IMG/VR virus record: IMGVR_UViG_3300028536_000014
Coordinates: 124,001 to 188,000 of that record
DNA from: a virus
DNA length: 64,000 nucleotides
Reading direction: 5' to 3' (one strand)
The position numbers and the translations under genes were made by a program. Of this stretch, positions 21,545-31,122 are shown one piece after another (position 1 is the stretch's first letter; every line of letters starts with the position of its first letter). The notes beneath the pieces were generated by a model. That model worked only from the letters and a program-made list of their open reading frames with translations. It was not told the origin of the DNA and did no database searches.

Positions 21545-23671
21545 TTAATATCCTTGTTGACTAAGATTTAAGTCTTGTTTCGCAAAGAAACCAATTGATT
21601 CTAACACAAGCCTATGGGCTTTAAGATGGTCGATTACTAGACTTTCAACGTCAATAATTGCTTCTATTTCCTTAGGAATACCATAACCAAATACATGGTC
21701 TTGTGAAACATAAATGGTATTCATATCCTTACGTTGTGTTCGTTCAAAATATTGAATTAATCGACTACGAAGTTCTTCATCTTGAATTTGATTAAACCAT
21801 ATCGATAAAACACGTTTTGATGAAAGTGTTGTTGGGAATTTAACAGTGGTGTAAGTTGGATTTGGTGCCATTCCATATTTTGGTCCAAACACTTCATTCC
21901 AGAAAAGATGATTACGATAATTACTTTGTTCTGGGCCACCACTATAAGCATCGGCTGGTTTGATATTTAAACGACCTAAATAAGTTGTATCACCAGCTAA
22001 CACAGATAATTTAATCCGTCGCTCAAGATTTGCAACATGTTCAACCCAATGTGAAAGACTAATCTTTTCACCTCTCAATGGCGTACTCAAGATTTCTTCC
22101 ATCATCACCTTCACATCGTCTGTAATGATCTTAGGAGATGCAGAACTTTTGAGATGAACACCTTTAATTTCAGTTTCCATTTTCTTATAAACAGAACCTT
22201 CTTTGATATTCACGTAAGTAAAATAATGCTTACCTGCAGAAGTCAATGCGAAGATACTGAACACGAATTCCGGCTTCATAGCAGCCATGAAAAGTTTCTT
22301 GCGATCAACATTTAAATTTGCTGAATAGATCGCAAGATTATGAGCGATACATTGTGTTGCCATAAACATAACTGCACCGGCAACTGCAAAGGCATCTTCA
22401 GTAAAACGGATATCACCAAAATACCATTGTACCCACTCATCACAACTGAACATTGTACTATCAGTATCAGACAACACTACAGTACGACGGATACTATCAC
22501 GTATGTAGGCAACTGAACAAGGAAGATTTGATGTTAAAAAGAATGTTTTCACAAACTCTTCATATTCAATAATTGTTGCTGTAATGTTAGAACATGTAGC
22601 AGCAACCGTATTAACTTTCTCTGGAGTTAAGAGAGAATAATCTTTTCCAATACCTTTGACTTCTTCTAAACATATTTGATGTGCATAATTAACGTACATC
22701 TCGTCTGTTGCTTTAATTGTTTTAACCGGATCTTCAAAAACTTGATCGGTAATCTTCTGACTTAGTTTTGTGATGAACTGATGAATAACATCTTGATTAA
22801 GTCGACGAAGTTGATAAAGGTCACCTGTATAAACAATTGTTGCTCGTTCTTCATCTGTTAACTTTTCAATAAAATCTCTAATTTTCTGAAGTTGTTTTTG
22901 ATCAACCCAATACAAGCTTGTTGAGAACTCAATGCAATCCATCGTTTCTTCAACCGTTGGAATTTTCAAATGAAATTGTTTTATTGCATTATTGATCTGT
23001 GTTGTATCAACTGTTTGAGCTAATACCACGATGTTATTCAATGTAATTTCTGGATTACGATAATGACGGTTTCCAGAAATTAGTCGTTCATTACTTGCAT
23101 TTCCGATTGATGTCATCGTTCGAGTTGTTGAAGTTAATGAACTATGTGCTGTTGGATTCCTGATAACAGAACCTCCAGAACTGTAAGCACCAGACATGGC
23201 ATTATTAGACAACTTCTTATTTTCTTGTTGTCCGTTAAAATGCATGAATTTATCGTTGTCACCTAATGCTTTCCATTTCGCTGCTTCTTTTCTCGAAATA
23301 TTACGTATCTTTACATTCTCATCTGTAAATTCAGAATGTAGAGAAAGTCGTTCTTTACTATTGACATAACACGTCAGACTCGGTGCCATCGTCAAGTTTT
23401 CAGTATTAATGGTTTTTAAGAAATAACTTAATGAACGAACAGTCAATTCACGATCTTCATAATTATGACGTTCATAGAACTGAACAGTTGGATCTCGAAT
23501 ATCAGGAAAAGATTTTGTTTTCATCTTCTCCATGATTTTACTTTTAGCCTCTTCAATCGTTATTCCTTTCATTTTTGATAAATAAAAGGAAGACTGTTCA
23601 ACATATTGCTTAAGAGGATTTAAGTCTCTTTGATAAAAAGATTCGTCATGAAGAAACGCATTCTTACTCAT
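21545..23671 (-). CDS. Family B DNA polymerase, C-terminal (palm/thumb) portion
   Basis: This 708-residue protein carries two of the three polymerase motifs of family B. Motif B is KKLSNNAMSGAYSSGG near residue 155 (consensus Kx3NSxYG). Motif C is VVLSDTDSTMFS near residue 400, with the catalytic DTDS. KMETEIKGVHLKSS downstream of motif C resembles the KxRG-type thumb entry. I cannot find motif A (DxxSLYPS) or exonuclease motifs upstream of motif B; only about 150 residues precede it. The gene therefore looks like the C-terminal half of a split polymerase, with the partner carrying motif A and the exonuclease encoded elsewhere. The start nearly abuts the stop of the Nudix gene, so the two are co-transcribed. 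The identity of polymerase B is likely, that of the partner unknown. Confidence 0.72.
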   Translation of the reverse strand: MSKNAFLHDESFYQRDLNPLKQYVEQSSFYLSKMKGITIEEAKSKIMEKMKTKSFPDIRDPTVQFYERHNYEDRELTVRSLSYFLKTINTENLTMAPSLTCYVNSKERLSLHSEFTDENVKIRNISRKEAAKWKALGDNDKFMHFNGQQENKKLSNNAMSGAYSSGGSVIRNPTAHSSLTSTTRTMTSIGNASNERLISGNRHYRNPEITLNNIVVLAQTVDTTQINNAIKQFHLKIPTVEETMDCIEFSTSLYWVDQKQLQKIRDFIEKLTDEERATIVYTGDLYQLRRLNQDVIHQFITKLSQKITDQVFEDPVKTIKATDEMYVNYAHQICLEEVKGIGKDYSLLTPEKVNTVAATCSNITATIIEYEEFVKTFFLTSNLPCSVAYIRDSIRRTVVLSDTDSTMFSCDEWVQWYFGDIRFTEDAFAVAGAVMFMATQCIAHNLAIYSANLNVDRKKLFMAAMKPEFVFSIFALTSAGKHYFTYVNIKEGSVYKKMETEIKGVHLKSSASPKIITDDVKVMMEEILSTPLRGEKISLSHWVEHVANLERRIKLSVLAGDTTYLGRLNIKPADAYSGGPEQSNYRNHLFWNEVFGPKYGMAPNPTYTTVKFPTTLSSKRVLSIWFNQIQDEELRSRLIQYFERTQRKDMNTIYVSQDHVFGYGIPKEIEAIIDVESLVIDHLKAHRLVLESIGFFAKQDLNLSQQGY

Positions 23672-23674
23672 TGG

Positions 23675-24178
23675 TTACAAATTTGTCCAACGATTACTTG
23701 GATTGTTTAACCATTCTTGCGCCATAGGAACAAGATAAGGAACATTCCAAACGAGATCATCCATGTGTTTAATTCGATGACGTCTAACACTACTCACAGC
23801 TGTTGGAATAATATAATCACCATCGTTCGTTTTTAATCGTTGAATCGCTTTATGATAAGCTTCAGGTTCGTTAGTAACAAAATAGTGAACCTCAACTCCA
23901 TCTTGATAGATTTCTTTTCTGAAACATTGAAGATATTGACGATCAAGTTTTATATCAAATTCTTCTATAACTTCACGAATAGCAGTATTGTAGTAGGTTT
24001 CTTCTGGATGCAAATTGTCTTCATCAATTTCCTCTACTTTACCACCAGCTCCGTTCAGTTTATTTTTCTGACCATTTGGATTGCTCGGTGTTGGACCTTT
24101 ACCTTTCTGCACTAATATAACACTTGTATGCGGTTTACTAAACATAAACACACAAGCAAATCTCTTCTGGATTGTCAT
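23675..24178 (-). CDS. Nudix hydrolase
   Basis: A 167-residue Nudix-fold protein: the box is recognisable as GGKVEEID...HPEETYYNTAIREVIEEFDI, with the REVIEE metal-binding core and an insertion between the first Gly-Gly and the core relative to the usual GX5EX7REUXEEXGU. Nudix enzymes hydrolyse nucleoside diphosphate derivatives (dNTP clean-up, NAD or RNA-cap processing); the substrate cannot be read here. I choose ATG 24178 (MTIQKRF), preceded by ATGAGG, over the longer frame to 24262 that would include the promoter region. It is the first gene of a unit with the DNA polymerase fragment, hinting at nucleotide-pool sanitation. Confidence 0.8.
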   Translation of the reverse strand: MTIQKRFACVFMFSKPHTSVILVQKGKGPTPSNPNGQKNKLNGAGGKVEEIDEDNLHPEETYYNTAIREVIEEFDIKLDRQYLQCFRKEIYQDGVEVHYFVTNEPEAYHKAIQRLKTNDGDYIIPTAVSSVRRHRIKHMDDLVWNVPYLVPMAQEWLNNPSNRWTNL

Positions 24179-24208
24179 ATCGAACCTCATTCCTAAGCAA
24201 GTAATAAC

Positions 24209-24226
24209 GAGTAAAGTATATATATT
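24209..24226 (-). promoter_or_regulatory. Candidate phage promoter for the Nudix-polymerase unit
   Basis: Minus strand ATATATATACTTTACTCG, a variant of the recurrent motif, 31 bases before the Nudix start. Confidence 0.5.
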
Positions 24227-24246
24227 TATAGAATAATACAAATAAA

Positions 24247-24279
24247 GATAGGTACTCTGCATTTAGCAGAGTACCTATC
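24247..24279 (-). terminator. Intrinsic terminator after the Ser/Thr-tailed protein gene
   Basis: Perfect 14-bp inverted repeat (GATAGGTACTCTGC and complement, 5-base loop) 14 bases past the stop at 24293, with T-rich sequence on both sides. Confidence 0.75.
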
Positions 24280-24292
24280 TTTTTAATAAAAA

Positions 24293-25417
24293 CTAATCGG
24301 TTTTGGTTTCATTCACTGTAGTACTTGTACCAGTACTAGGCGTCACTACAACGCCGCTGGTAGACGTATCTGTTACTGGAGTACTAACGGGTGTCTCACT
24401 TGTTGCAGTAGCATCTGTGCTAGCTGCAGGAGCTTGAGTTGACATATCAGACGTCACAGTTTCTGTTGTACTTGACGTGGTGTCTGTAGACGTCGTTGTA
24501 GTCGTATCAGCTGTTGTCGAAGAAGAAGTAGAAGCGTCTGTTACAACAGAAGATTTCACTGCAGTGGTAACTGCAACAGATGAATCAGTTTCAGCAACAG
24601 CAGGTAATACTGTAGCACCAGAAACACCCTTCGGATATAGATAGATAAAAGGAGTAACATCCAGATCCACTGTGCGAGCCACAGTGTAACTTGTACCAGC
24701 GATTGATTTCTCAATCAACTCACTTAAAGTTGGAGGAATACCACCAAAATTAGTTACTGTTGTTTGAAGATCCGTATAAGCAGCTTCCATTGTTACATCT
24801 TCTGCTAATGCAGCAGAAAGATTGAAAGTCATCATACCGGATTCTGTCCAGCGATCCTTACCTGTACGACGATTTGCAACGATGGCATCACCAACCAATT
24901 TGGTCAGTTCAGTAACCAACGTATTAGTTTTCGTATTGATAACTTGACGATTGGTAACCGTTGTTAGATATTTAGTACCGATCTGCAACTTGTCCTTGTC
25001 TGTTGACGTGATAATATATTTAGCAAGATCCACTTGTTCAAGTTTGTTTGCAGCTTTCGGATTATACCAATATAGACAGACAATGAATTTCGGATGTACA
25101 GTTTCGATACCAGCCAATGCTTCTGCAGAAATATTAGCGATCTTGAAATTATTCGCTACAATACCAGCGAAGAACTGATTAATTGTGCCGCCCATGAAGA
25201 GTTTCAACGGACCTTTAGCAGTCTGTGAAATAATACCATCTTCATTAAGTTGGTATTCGGTATAGTTGTAAAAACCAGAACGTGCAGTCTGTGCATAACT
25301 TCCGATATCACCACCTTGGAATTCGACGAAATAACCCGCTTTAGTATTGTCAAATGTGATCTTACCTGTTGAGGCCAGATTACCGTTGATCAAATTATCG
25401 ATGATTTTGCTGGTCAC
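24293..25417 (-). CDS. Probable abundant virion or phage protein with Ser/Thr-rich tail, 374 aa
   Basis: Residues 1-270 form a folded domain with mixed strands and helices and no recognised motif. Residues about 275-374 are almost entirely Thr, Ser, Val, Asp and Ala (runs such as TTTTTSTDTTSSTTETV), a disordered tail. It starts at GTG 25417 after TAGGAG, with no suitable ATG. The gene stands alone between two hairpins. A folded domain with a disordered acidic Ser/Thr tail would suit a surface-exposed or scaffold-like protein; no function is assigned. Confidence 0.72.
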   Translation of the reverse strand: MTSKIIDNLINGNLASTGKITFDNTKAGYFVEFQGGDIGSYAQTARSGFYNYTEYQLNEDGIISQTAKGPLKLFMGGTINQFFAGIVANNFKIANISAEALAGIETVHPKFIVCLYWYNPKAANKLEQVDLAKYIITSTDKDKLQIGTKYLTTVTNRQVINTKTNTLVTELTKLVGDAIVANRRTGKDRWTESGMMTFNLSAALAEDVTMEAAYTDLQTTVTNFGGIPPTLSELIEKSIAGTSYTVARTVDLDVTPFIYLYPKGVSGATVLPAVAETDSSVAVTTAVKSSVVTDASTSSSTTADTTTTTSTDTTSSTTETVTSDMSTQAPAASTDATATSETPVSTPVTDTSTSGVVVTPSTGTSTTVNETKTD

Positions 25418-25500
25418 AATAAACTCCTAAAAGGATTTGGGATGGTTCATTAGAACCGAGCATCTCTTTGTGATATTCGGTAAGAACTCATAAGATCATA

Positions 25501-25536
25501 GATAGCGACTATCCAGGTAACTGGATAGTCGCTATC
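25501..25536. terminator. 16-bp perfect hairpin in the 25418-25657 intergenic region
   Basis: Perfect 16-bp inverted repeat (GATAGCGACTATCCAG and complement, 4-base loop). It lies 120 bases beyond the stop of the minus-strand gene at 25658 and about 80 before the GTG at 25417. The remainder of the 240-base gap shows no gene. Confidence 0.62.
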
Positions 25537-25657
25537 GTTTTGTGTAAGCAACAATACAAGTGTTGAGGGTCGTAACTCCTATAATGCGGTTTCCGTTCGG
25601 ATGCTGAATTCGCCCATATTACCTGCATTGCTCCAAACTATATAGATGTAAAGTAAA

Positions 25658-27352
25658 TTAATAATTTACATCACTTTTAAGTGGAATATCTAGATAACCG
25701 ACTTGAGCTTCTTTACCAAGATCGCATTTGTTCTTAGGATAAGCTAAAGTACCGATAATCATTGTATTAAGACGACCTTTGCTTTCATGGGTTATTTGAT
25801 GAAGCAGTTGTTGTGAGATTCCTAGTCTTTGGAAGATTCCATGAATACTCCATCCGACTTGAGAATTCTTTAACCCAGGTTCTTTTCCTAAGAGCCCACG
25901 ATAAATTGCGTTAAATTCTAGTTCAGTTAAAGGTTTGGTTCTATTTAATTTAACCATCTCAGGGTTTTCACGGAAAGCTCGATTAATAGCTTTCACGACT
26001 TTGTAAATAACTTTTGGATATTTTCGTAATCTTGCTATTGCATCTTGAGTAATAAAATCAATATCCGTTACAACTGAGAAGCGAATGTGATATTGATTAC
26101 GAAGCGTCATCATAGCTGTTGATGAAATATTTAAACTACTATCTACAGTAATATGACTATAATTTTGTATGATATTGTTTTGATATAAATCCACATGAAA
26201 AATGGATTTATATGGTTGATTAAGATAAGGGTATTCTGATTCGATAAGGAATTGAAGAACATCATCATCTAGTACGACATCTCCCAATTCTTGGAGAGAA
26301 AGAATACTTGATTGATCAGTTTCAGTAATTTGTCCTAGTGCTTGAATAATACCTGCTGTAAAACGCATATAGCTTGCAGGTTTAAAATCATCGAATATTG
26401 GAATTTTAATAACTCCATCTTCTGCTTTGATGCGATCCATATCGGTATCAGCTCTGAAGATTCTTAAAGCGCGCTGAGTTCTACTTGAATCAACTGTTGA
26501 TCTTGCAATAGCGCGTGTCTCATCAGACGTAAAGCTGACAAATTCAAGAGGCATCTCTTGATTATGAACCATGATTGGATATCGAAGATGTGATCCAATT
26601 GGTTTATCATAATTAAAACGATATGTAAATCCAATTGACCACATTCCACCTTCTTTCTCTTTGACAGGTTTTGTTGGAAGACCTTCAAACTCATAAATAC
26701 CATAGATTTCAGTTTGAGTTTCAGCAACTGCAAAAACAGAATCTTGACCTACAATATCACCCACAACTGTTAAACGAGGAGTGGTGTGAGTTTTAATATA
26801 TTGATCAAATGTCTGACCATAAGGTGCTTGTGTTTCCCGTAAGGTATAGACTTGTTTGATAATGTCATAAAATTTCTTATGTAGATTATAGTGATATTGA
26901 ACAGTATGTACATTGATATCACGAAGACGTGCAACATTCATTCGAATCTCTTGAAGCCAGCGAGTGGCTTCTGTTTGACTCGGACAACTATAATTAAAAG
27001 TGACTGTCACGTTATGTTTAGCATAAACAGGTGATAGTATAAGTCCTAAAAGACGATCTTCTAAGATTGGAGTATATTCATTTCCATTGAAGAATGTTGG
27101 AGATATTTCTTCTCTATCGATTTCTTCCTCAACGGTAATTTCGTTCATTCGTTTACTGGTTGTGGCAACATAACGATCATCTTTACTATCAATCGTTCCA
27201 CTAGACGTTGCAACTTTCTTATCATCATCAGGAAAGTAGATGATCGCATCCTTCATCTTAGTGATGTCTTGGACTTGTTTCACGACCGCTATTACAACCG
27301 GACGAAAAATACTTTGTTGCGTTTCGGGCAATGCGGTATGTATATTCGGCAT
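25658..27352 (-). CDS. Probable virion/baseplate structural protein, 564 aa
   Basis: A 564-residue soluble protein starting at ATG 27352, back-to-back with the tail-fibre gene (starts only 48 bases apart). It has mixed alpha/beta sequence without enzymatic motifs. Proteins next to large fibre genes in this phage type are usually baseplate or fibre-attachment components, which is my inference here. The C-terminal part (about residues 480-545) is Arg/Lys-rich. I cannot name the family. Confidence 0.68.
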   Translation of the reverse strand: MPNIHTALPETQQSIFRPVVIAVVKQVQDITKMKDAIIYFPDDDKKVATSSGTIDSKDDRYVATTSKRMNEITVEEEIDREEISPTFFNGNEYTPILEDRLLGLILSPVYAKHNVTVTFNYSCPSQTEATRWLQEIRMNVARLRDINVHTVQYHYNLHKKFYDIIKQVYTLRETQAPYGQTFDQYIKTHTTPRLTVVGDIVGQDSVFAVAETQTEIYGIYEFEGLPTKPVKEKEGGMWSIGFTYRFNYDKPIGSHLRYPIMVHNQEMPLEFVSFTSDETRAIARSTVDSSRTQRALRIFRADTDMDRIKAEDGVIKIPIFDDFKPASYMRFTAGIIQALGQITETDQSSILSLQELGDVVLDDDVLQFLIESEYPYLNQPYKSIFHVDLYQNNIIQNYSHITVDSSLNISSTAMMTLRNQYHIRFSVVTDIDFITQDAIARLRKYPKVIYKVVKAINRAFRENPEMVKLNRTKPLTELEFNAIYRGLLGKEPGLKNSQVGWSIHGIFQRLGISQQLLHQITHESKGRLNTMIIGTLAYPKNKCDLGKEAQVGYLDIPLKSDVNY

Positions 27353-27399
27353 GGTTTAGTTATCTCGTTGGTACCACAGAATCCCTCTTAGGAGTTAAG

Positions 27400-30300
27400 A
27401 TGCCTTCGCTTGTTGTTCCTCAAATCGAGTTGGATCGCCTGATTCAGTTAATATTGGATCATTACAAATTTCAATACGGAATCACCGTAACAGCCGACAC
27501 GATTACTGCTTCATTCATTCAACCTCGTGTCGGTTGGATAACAGGTTTTGAAATCGTCAGTAATAGTGATTCAGATAATTTTAGTTGTCGTTTTTATATT
27601 AACTATACTTCTGATTATAAATCAAATCTAGATCCTTTTCAGATTGAAGAAATCATTAACACATCTTATACATCCGGATTAGCGAATAATCGATATGTTT
27701 GCTATGCAGTTCTTCCCAGGACTCAGTTTCCAACACTATCTAAATATGTTTTTGTACCCGTAGACGACGGGGGTGGTGGAAGTCCAAGTACTTATACTGT
27801 AGGATTTCTACAAACAACCGGTAGTGTTGTTTCTGGTCAATCTCTTGACATCAATATTGGAATTGATAGCGCACCTTCTGCAATTGTTACAGCTCACTAC
27901 GCTTCTGCTAACGGAACCGCTGTAGCATCAGTAGACTATGTCGCTCTTGATGGAACTACAACGTGGGATGTTAATGATGGCGTTCAGAAAACAATTACAC
28001 TTTATACTGGTGAACCCTATTATTATCATTGGGTAGCCGGATATGATACATCGCAATTCACACTTGTTGACAGTGCCGATGGTCTTATTTATAATGCGAC
28101 GAATAACGATACCCAAAATACTTACTATCCAAGTATTCGCACTTTCAATCTCGCACTACCATCAGTAGATCAAAACTATTATCACGAGTTCTTATTTGGG
28201 CCTAATGGATTCCAACAGCATATAACTATTGAAATCGATATCAATACGGTCGATGGTAGCGGAAATACGAGTAGCTCATTTTACGCAGCGTATTTACAAT
28301 ACAATACAGGCACTAATGTATTTGATGCTCAAATCTATTCTACTTTTAATGGTCAAAATTTAACACCACCAAATCCAATTACGATGCCAGTTACCATTGG
28401 GTTCGAAATAAATCATGATTCGGCAATTAAGTTCTTTATTAATGATACTTGGTATAATGTCGATGACTTCAGTTTCAATTCTGATGCTTCTCAGATCGCT
28501 TTCTCTGATATGAGTTATCTATCTGGTTTGACAATTACGAGTGTTAATTTATTGATTACTTTTGATCTAACAACGAACGGTGGTGGATCAAATATCTTTG
28601 ATATGACTGCAAAGGTATCACCAAATCAAATCCATGTACCGTCAGATGCGATTAGTCCACCAGCTGGTTATATCGGAACGTCGGGTGGTACGCTAAGTCT
28701 CACGTTGAGTAATCCTAGCAGTAATGCTACAATTGGTACTACTACAGATAACATAACGATTTTAGATGCGAATGTTTGTTATCAGAAACTTATTGTGAAT
28801 GATGATGAAACCGGATTTGATAATTCAACTGGTTCCATCATAACAGGTTATGGTGGTATTCATTATCTCTATACGAATGTGAATTGGAGTAATACTACAT
28901 CAAGTTGTGGTGTTATTGCTGATCTTCGTTTAACTGCAACAAATGATCCAACTCAACTTGGTGTTACTGATTTTAGTCAGACGCCATTAACAGCAGCAGG
29001 AATTACTAACTTCCCAGTATTTCCAAACATCATGATCGATGATGTTCGAGAAGTTACTACGTTCTCATGGCCTAATGGTAAATTTCCAGTTTCTGGAAAT
29101 TTTAGTTTTAATACAACCGATAATGATCTTCCTTATAATCTTACCCTTAATTCAGATGGTAGTTATGAGGTAAAATTCAGATTCAGATCTTTCCCAATCT
29201 CTGGTCAAAGTAACTTGATGTATAAGTTAATGGATTATAATAATACAGATACGAAGGGTTCACTTCCTAAACTTAATAAACCCAGTCTATTAATCCAGTC
29301 TTATGACGGAACTAGTGCATACATCTTGATTTATTCAAACGATGTTTTATATGATCATACCGGTTCTGTAATTAACCAAGGTTATACTTTCACATATACA
29401 CTAGACGGCTCTGATCCTAATAGTGGTGGGTCAACCATTTCTTCAGGTAGTCAATTCCAGACTGCAGCTACTCCTGGAACGATTGTAAAATTTAAAGCAT
29501 CAGCTACAGGGTTCACTGATAGTGACGTATCAACCTGTACTTTGAACTACTTTACTCGTGATCTTACTTTCCCTTATTTGACAAATAGTATTTCTGGGAA
29601 TACAAATAACATTTTCTATTTCAATGCAGATGGACCATTTACTGGGTATGAAAGTATTCTGATTACACTTACTGATCAGAATTCTAGTCCTGGATCTGAC
29701 ACAATGGTATATTCTTTTGATGGAGAAACATGGCATGATTATACAGCACCATTTAGTTTCCCTGTAGGATGGAAAACTCCAATTGGTAAGGCTGGTTTTC
29801 CATCCGTATTTTACTATACCAAACAAGCAAATACACATACATCGAGTATTGCAAATCTTAATATCTTTATTGAATACCCCAGTCGTAATCTAACATTTGT
29901 TCCAAATCAAAATGATACAAGTGTTAGTGTTGCCAACAAAACAGTAACACTTGTCAATACAATTCACAACAATACTGAATTAGTTCCTGTTGCATATTTC
30001 CAAACACATGCAACATGTACGGATGATTTTCGTTATATCGAAATGAAATGTACCAATCTTGTTGATCAAGATGGAATTCTTCAGATTCATTTTAATTCTG
30101 TTGGATTTGGTCAAGACGGACATGTTTATCCGACCAATTATAGTCCTGTTAGTGTTCCAGCTCTTGCTTGGACTGTGGGTGATACACTTTGTTTCTGGTA
30201 TAATTATCTTAATGGATCGTTCCAAGTAAGAGTTAATAATGGTGCTTGGCAGAACACATCACAAGAATTGTTTTACACAACGTATTCTGAATTCAATATG

Positions 30301-30429
30301 GGAATTCAATATTTTGAGTCCAACGGTCATTCGTTGAATGGAAGTGCTTTCCAGCTTCATTCATTAGCGTCTGAATTTGAATTCGCTATTCCCTCTAACA
30401 CTCTTCCTACGGAAACTCTCACGCCATGA
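27400..30429 (+). CDS. Tail fibre/adhesin with beta-sandwich domains, 1009 aa
   Basis: I start at ATG 27400 (MPSLVVPQ), seven bases after TAGGAG, rather than 27331, which would overlap the divergent gene. Residues 1-127 are a compact N-terminal domain, probably for attachment. A GGGGSPS linker follows, then a Calx-beta-like domain (about 135-215: VGFLQTTGSVVSGQSLDI...NGTAVASVDYVA...WDVNDG). Several beta-rich domains come next, including a chitobiase C-terminal-like unit (YTFTYTLDGSDPNSGG...VKFKASATGFTDSDV, near 665-705) and a lectin-like C-terminal part. Such arrays bind host surface glycans. The stop overlaps the following gene in ATGA, tying it to a glycosyltransferase-like gene. Confidence 0.78.
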   Translation: MPSLVVPQIELDRLIQLILDHYKFQYGITVTADTITASFIQPRVGWITGFEIVSNSDSDNFSCRFYINYTSDYKSNLDPFQIEEIINTSYTSGLANNRYVCYAVLPRTQFPTLSKYVFVPVDDGGGGSPSTYTVGFLQTTGSVVSGQSLDINIGIDSAPSAIVTAHYASANGTAVASVDYVALDGTTTWDVNDGVQKTITLYTGEPYYYHWVAGYDTSQFTLVDSADGLIYNATNNDTQNTYYPSIRTFNLALPSVDQNYYHEFLFGPNGFQQHITIEIDINTVDGSGNTSSSFYAAYLQYNTGTNVFDAQIYSTFNGQNLTPPNPITMPVTIGFEINHDSAIKFFINDTWYNVDDFSFNSDASQIAFSDMSYLSGLTITSVNLLITFDLTTNGGGSNIFDMTAKVSPNQIHVPSDAISPPAGYIGTSGGTLSLTLSNPSSNATIGTTTDNITILDANVCYQKLIVNDDETGFDNSTGSIITGYGGIHYLYTNVNWSNTTSSCGVIADLRLTATNDPTQLGVTDFSQTPLTAAGITNFPVFPNIMIDDVREVTTFSWPNGKFPVSGNFSFNTTDNDLPYNLTLNSDGSYEVKFRFRSFPISGQSNLMYKLMDYNNTDTKGSLPKLNKPSLLIQSYDGTSAYILIYSNDVLYDHTGSVINQGYTFTYTLDGSDPNSGGSTISSGSQFQTAATPGTIVKFKASATGFTDSDVSTCTLNYFTRDLTFPYLTNSISGNTNNIFYFNADGPFTGYESILITLTDQNSSPGSDTMVYSFDGETWHDYTAPFSFPVGWKTPIGKAGFPSVFYYTKQANTHTSSIANLNIFIEYPSRNLTFVPNQNDTSVSVANKTVTLVNTIHNNTELVPVAYFQTHATCTDDFRYIEMKCTNLVDQDGILQIHFNSVGFGQDGHVYPTNYSPVSVPALAWTVGDTLCFWYNYLNGSFQVRVNNGAWQNTSQELFYTTYSEFNMGIQYFESNGHSLNGSAFQLHSLASEFEFAIPSNTLPTETLTP

Positions 30430-31067
30430 TCGAAGTTCAAGTAATCACCTCTAGTCAAGACAATCAAGACTGGTACCAGAAATGTCTAACTGGACTTCAA
30501 TCTCCTGTCGTGAATATCCATTATGGAGAGCTGGTTGAAGGAAATACAAGTGCAGCACGTATGGCGGTCTGGGATGCTTGTGGTGGCGATCTGTTAAGTT
30601 TTGCAGATCCTGATGACATTCCGGTAGCGAATGCCTGGCAGAAGCTTCAGGATGCGTTAGACGCGAATCCTAAGGCCATGGGGGCATATACACTTGAACA
30701 AATCATCGGTGATGATGGATCACCACGAGGTAAGCCGATTAACAACCAGTATTTGGATGCTACACATTCCGTTCTGGTAGTTCATCATCTCCTGGTTGTT
30801 CGTCGTCCACTCTACGAATTAATTCGTCCTTATCTTCAAACGATCAATAGCGGATGCGAATGGTTCTTAGCTATTGCTGCATTAAAGAAAGGCGGTCTTA
30901 TAAAGATTCCAGAAGTGGGTTACTATTGGCGTCGACATGACGTACCAGGAATGTTTGCGGGGCCTGATCCAAATGGAAAGATTCGTAACTTAGCATCTAA
31001 GCTTGATACCACTATGAAACAACGAGATGATTTCATTAAGTGGCTTGACGCTCAATCTTCTCTTTAA
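30426..31067 (+). CDS. Glycosyltransferase-like (GT-A, family 2-type) protein
   Basis: 213 residues with GT-A layout: VQVITSSQDNQDW at the N-terminus, NTSAARMAVWDACGGDLLSFADPDDIPV at 40-66 with the metal/nucleotide-binding DPDD (D61, D63, D64), and a C-terminal acceptor part (INSGCEWFLAIAAL, VGYYWRRHDVPGMF). This is how small GT2 enzymes look; the ED/WD equivalent E-W near the middle is plausible. It transfers a sugar from an activated donor, with acceptor unknown. Overlap of four bases with the fibre gene implies tight co-expression, so it may glycosylate the fibre or another virion protein, or alter the host surface. A terminator follows. Confidence 0.65.
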   Translation: MIEVQVITSSQDNQDWYQKCLTGLQSPVVNIHYGELVEGNTSAARMAVWDACGGDLLSFADPDDIPVANAWQKLQDALDANPKAMGAYTLEQIIGDDGSPRGKPINNQYLDATHSVLVVHHLLVVRRPLYELIRPYLQTINSGCEWFLAIAALKKGGLIKIPEVGYYWRRHDVPGMFAGPDPNGKIRNLASKLDTTMKQRDDFIKWLDAQSSL

Positions 31068-31075
31068 GACATAAT

Positions 31076-31114
31076 GACTATACACTCACTGGTTATTCCA
31101 GTGAGTGTATAGTC
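31076..31114. terminator. 17-bp perfect hairpin between convergent genes
   Basis: Perfect 17-bp inverted repeat (GACTATACACTCACTGG and complement, 5-base loop) between the stops at 31067 (plus) and 31123 (minus), so probably bidirectional. Confidence 0.68.
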
Positions 31115-31122
31115 TATGTTGT

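Noticed and set aside
24293-25417. Phage nucleus shell protein ChmA
   Set aside because: I considered it because the gene stands alone and may be well expressed, but its length (374 residues) and Ser/Thr tail do not fit the roughly 600-residue ChmA family.
27331-27399. Longer N-terminus of the tail fibre
   Set aside because: The first 23 codons overlap the divergent gene; the ATG at 27400 has AGGAG at the right distance.
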